Below are positions 5,024 to 5,605 of a stretch of 5,605 nt of DNA, in pieces. Both the position numbers and the translations under genes were made by a program. Source of the stretch: Akkermansiaceae bacterium (lineage in GTDB: Bacteria > Verrucomicrobiota > Verrucomicrobiia > Verrucomicrobiales > Akkermansiaceae); contig JAQGPE010000409.1 of assembly GCA_028293225.1 (NCBI GenBank), positions 1 through 5,605 of the forward strand. Direction: 5' to 3'. Numbering within the stretch: the stretch's first letter is position 1; every line of letters begins with the position of its first letter. The notes under the pieces are model-generated. The model searched no databases and was not told the DNA's origin. It saw nothing but the letters and a program-made list of their open reading frames with translations.

Positions 5024-5605
5024 TTACTTCGCGCCAGTGAGCTTCCTGATCGAGGAGCCTGGCTGGCTGTCTTCCGCGACGCCCCACTTCTGGTTGGCCG
5101 CGGAGGTCATGTTGAAGATCAGCTCGCCGCCGTTCACGATCTCGGAGTGCTCCAGGAAGGTGCGGTTGAAAGGCTTGCCGCCGAGCGACGCCTTGTCGAT
5201 GTAGGGGCGCTGCGGGCCGTTCTCCTTGGCCTGAATGACGAAGGATTTGCCACCGGGGAGGCCGAGCGTGACCTTGTCGAACAGCGGACTGCCGATCAGG
5301 TATTCCGTGGTGCCCGGGCAGACCGGGTAGAAGCCCATGGCGCTGAAGACATACCAGGCGGACATTTGCCCGGTGTCCTCATCGCCGCAGAAACCATCCG
5401 GCGTGGACTGATAGAGACGGCCGAGCACTTCGCGGATGCGGGCCTGTGCCTTCCATGGCTGGCCGGCGAAGTCGTAGAGGTAGATCATGTGCTGCACCGG
5501 CTGGTTGCCGTGAGCGTACTGACCCATGTTCGAGGCGACCATTTCCGTCCTCTCGTGGATCATGCCGCCGTTGCTGCCGACGTCGCCGGTTGGCTCGCTG
5601 GAGTA
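5024..5605 (-). CDS. GH92 exo-alpha-mannosidase, C-terminal part (5' end outside window)
   Basis: These are the last 193 residues of a glycoside hydrolase family 92 alpha-mannosidase, a calcium-dependent inverting exo-enzyme. Full-length members are about 700-800 residues, so only the end of the (alpha/alpha)6 catalytic domain and the final beta-domain are here. The frame is open from the window edge to the TAA at 5026-5024. Diagnostic blocks in order: GGMIHERTEM (5569-5540), GQYAHGNQPVQH, YDFAGQPWKAQ, and GDEDTGQMSAWYVFSAMGFYPV with the DxD pair encoded at 5383-5375. That pair matches the proposed general-base aspartates (Asp642/Asp644 in Bacteroides BT3990). The His-Glu pair in MIHER is exactly 57 residues upstream of the first Asp (Glu to Asp), as His584-Glu585 are in BT3990, where they shape an alpha-1,2-specific +1 subsite (from memory). 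The catalytic acid and signal peptide lie outside the window. The usual GNEPxHH motif reads GNQPVQH here. A strong terminator follows the stop codon. Confidence 0.94.
   Translation of the reverse strand, partial: YSSEPTGDVGSNGGMIHERTEMVASNMGQYAHGNQPVQHMIYLYDFAGQPWKAQARIREVLGRLYQSTPDGFCGDEDTGQMSAWYVFSAMGFYPVCPGTTEYLIGSPLFDKVTLGLPGGKSFVIQAKENGPQRPYIDKASLGGKPFNRTFLEHSEIVNGGELIFNMTSAANQKWGVAEDSQPGSSIRKLTGAK

Noticed and set aside
1..5605. Mobile elements, CRISPR arrays, tRNA or rRNA genes
   Set aside because: No transposase or integrase motifs, no regularly spaced repeats, and no tRNA- or rRNA-like segments were seen; nearly all sequence is covered by intact metabolic genes with uniform composition.

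Overview
The window looks like part of a carbohydrate-utilisation locus from a high-GC Gram-negative bacterium, most likely in the Verrucomicrobiota (possibly near Luteolibacter/Haloferula). That guess rests on GC content (by eye about 60% or more), Sec and Tat export signals, an FHS-type sugar porter next to an unusual long ROK kinase, and gene starts without Shine-Dalgarno sequences. It is from memory and not a database match. All five protein genes are on the minus strand, so the operon reads from the right end of the window to the left.

In transcription order: (1) the C-terminal 193 residues of a GH92 exo-alpha-mannosidase (5605-5024, 5' end outside the window), ending at a near-perfect intrinsic terminator (4991-4955). 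(2) A secreted endonuclease/exonuclease/phosphatase-superfamily (EEP) hydrolase (4882-3932). (3) A 239-bp intergenic region with a likely terminator (3861-3843), a TTGACA-type promoter (3835-3808) with overlapping palindromes in its spacer, and a leader of about 110 nt framed by a 9-bp inverted repeat. (4) An FHS-family MFS sugar transporter (3692-2244). (5) A ROK-family hexokinase (2200-1061). (6) The N-terminal 330 residues of a GH125 exo-alpha-1,6-mannosidase with a twin-arginine signal (992-1, 3' end outside the window). Genes 4 to 6 have gaps of 43 and 68 bp and probably form one operon.

The parts fit alpha-mannan or mannose-rich N-glycan use. GH92 would trim alpha-1,2 (or 1,3) mannose and GH125 would trim alpha-1,6 mannose, both outside the cytoplasm. 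The porter would import the hexose and the ROK enzyme would phosphorylate it, giving mannose-6-phosphate if the sugar is mannose. No SusC/SusD pair or regulator gene is visible. The role of the EEP hydrolase is unknown; removal of phosphate from phosphomannan is one testable idea.

No tRNA, rRNA, CRISPR array, insertion sequence or mobile-element signature was seen. The most notable non-coding signal is the structured promoter/leader region at 3693-3861.
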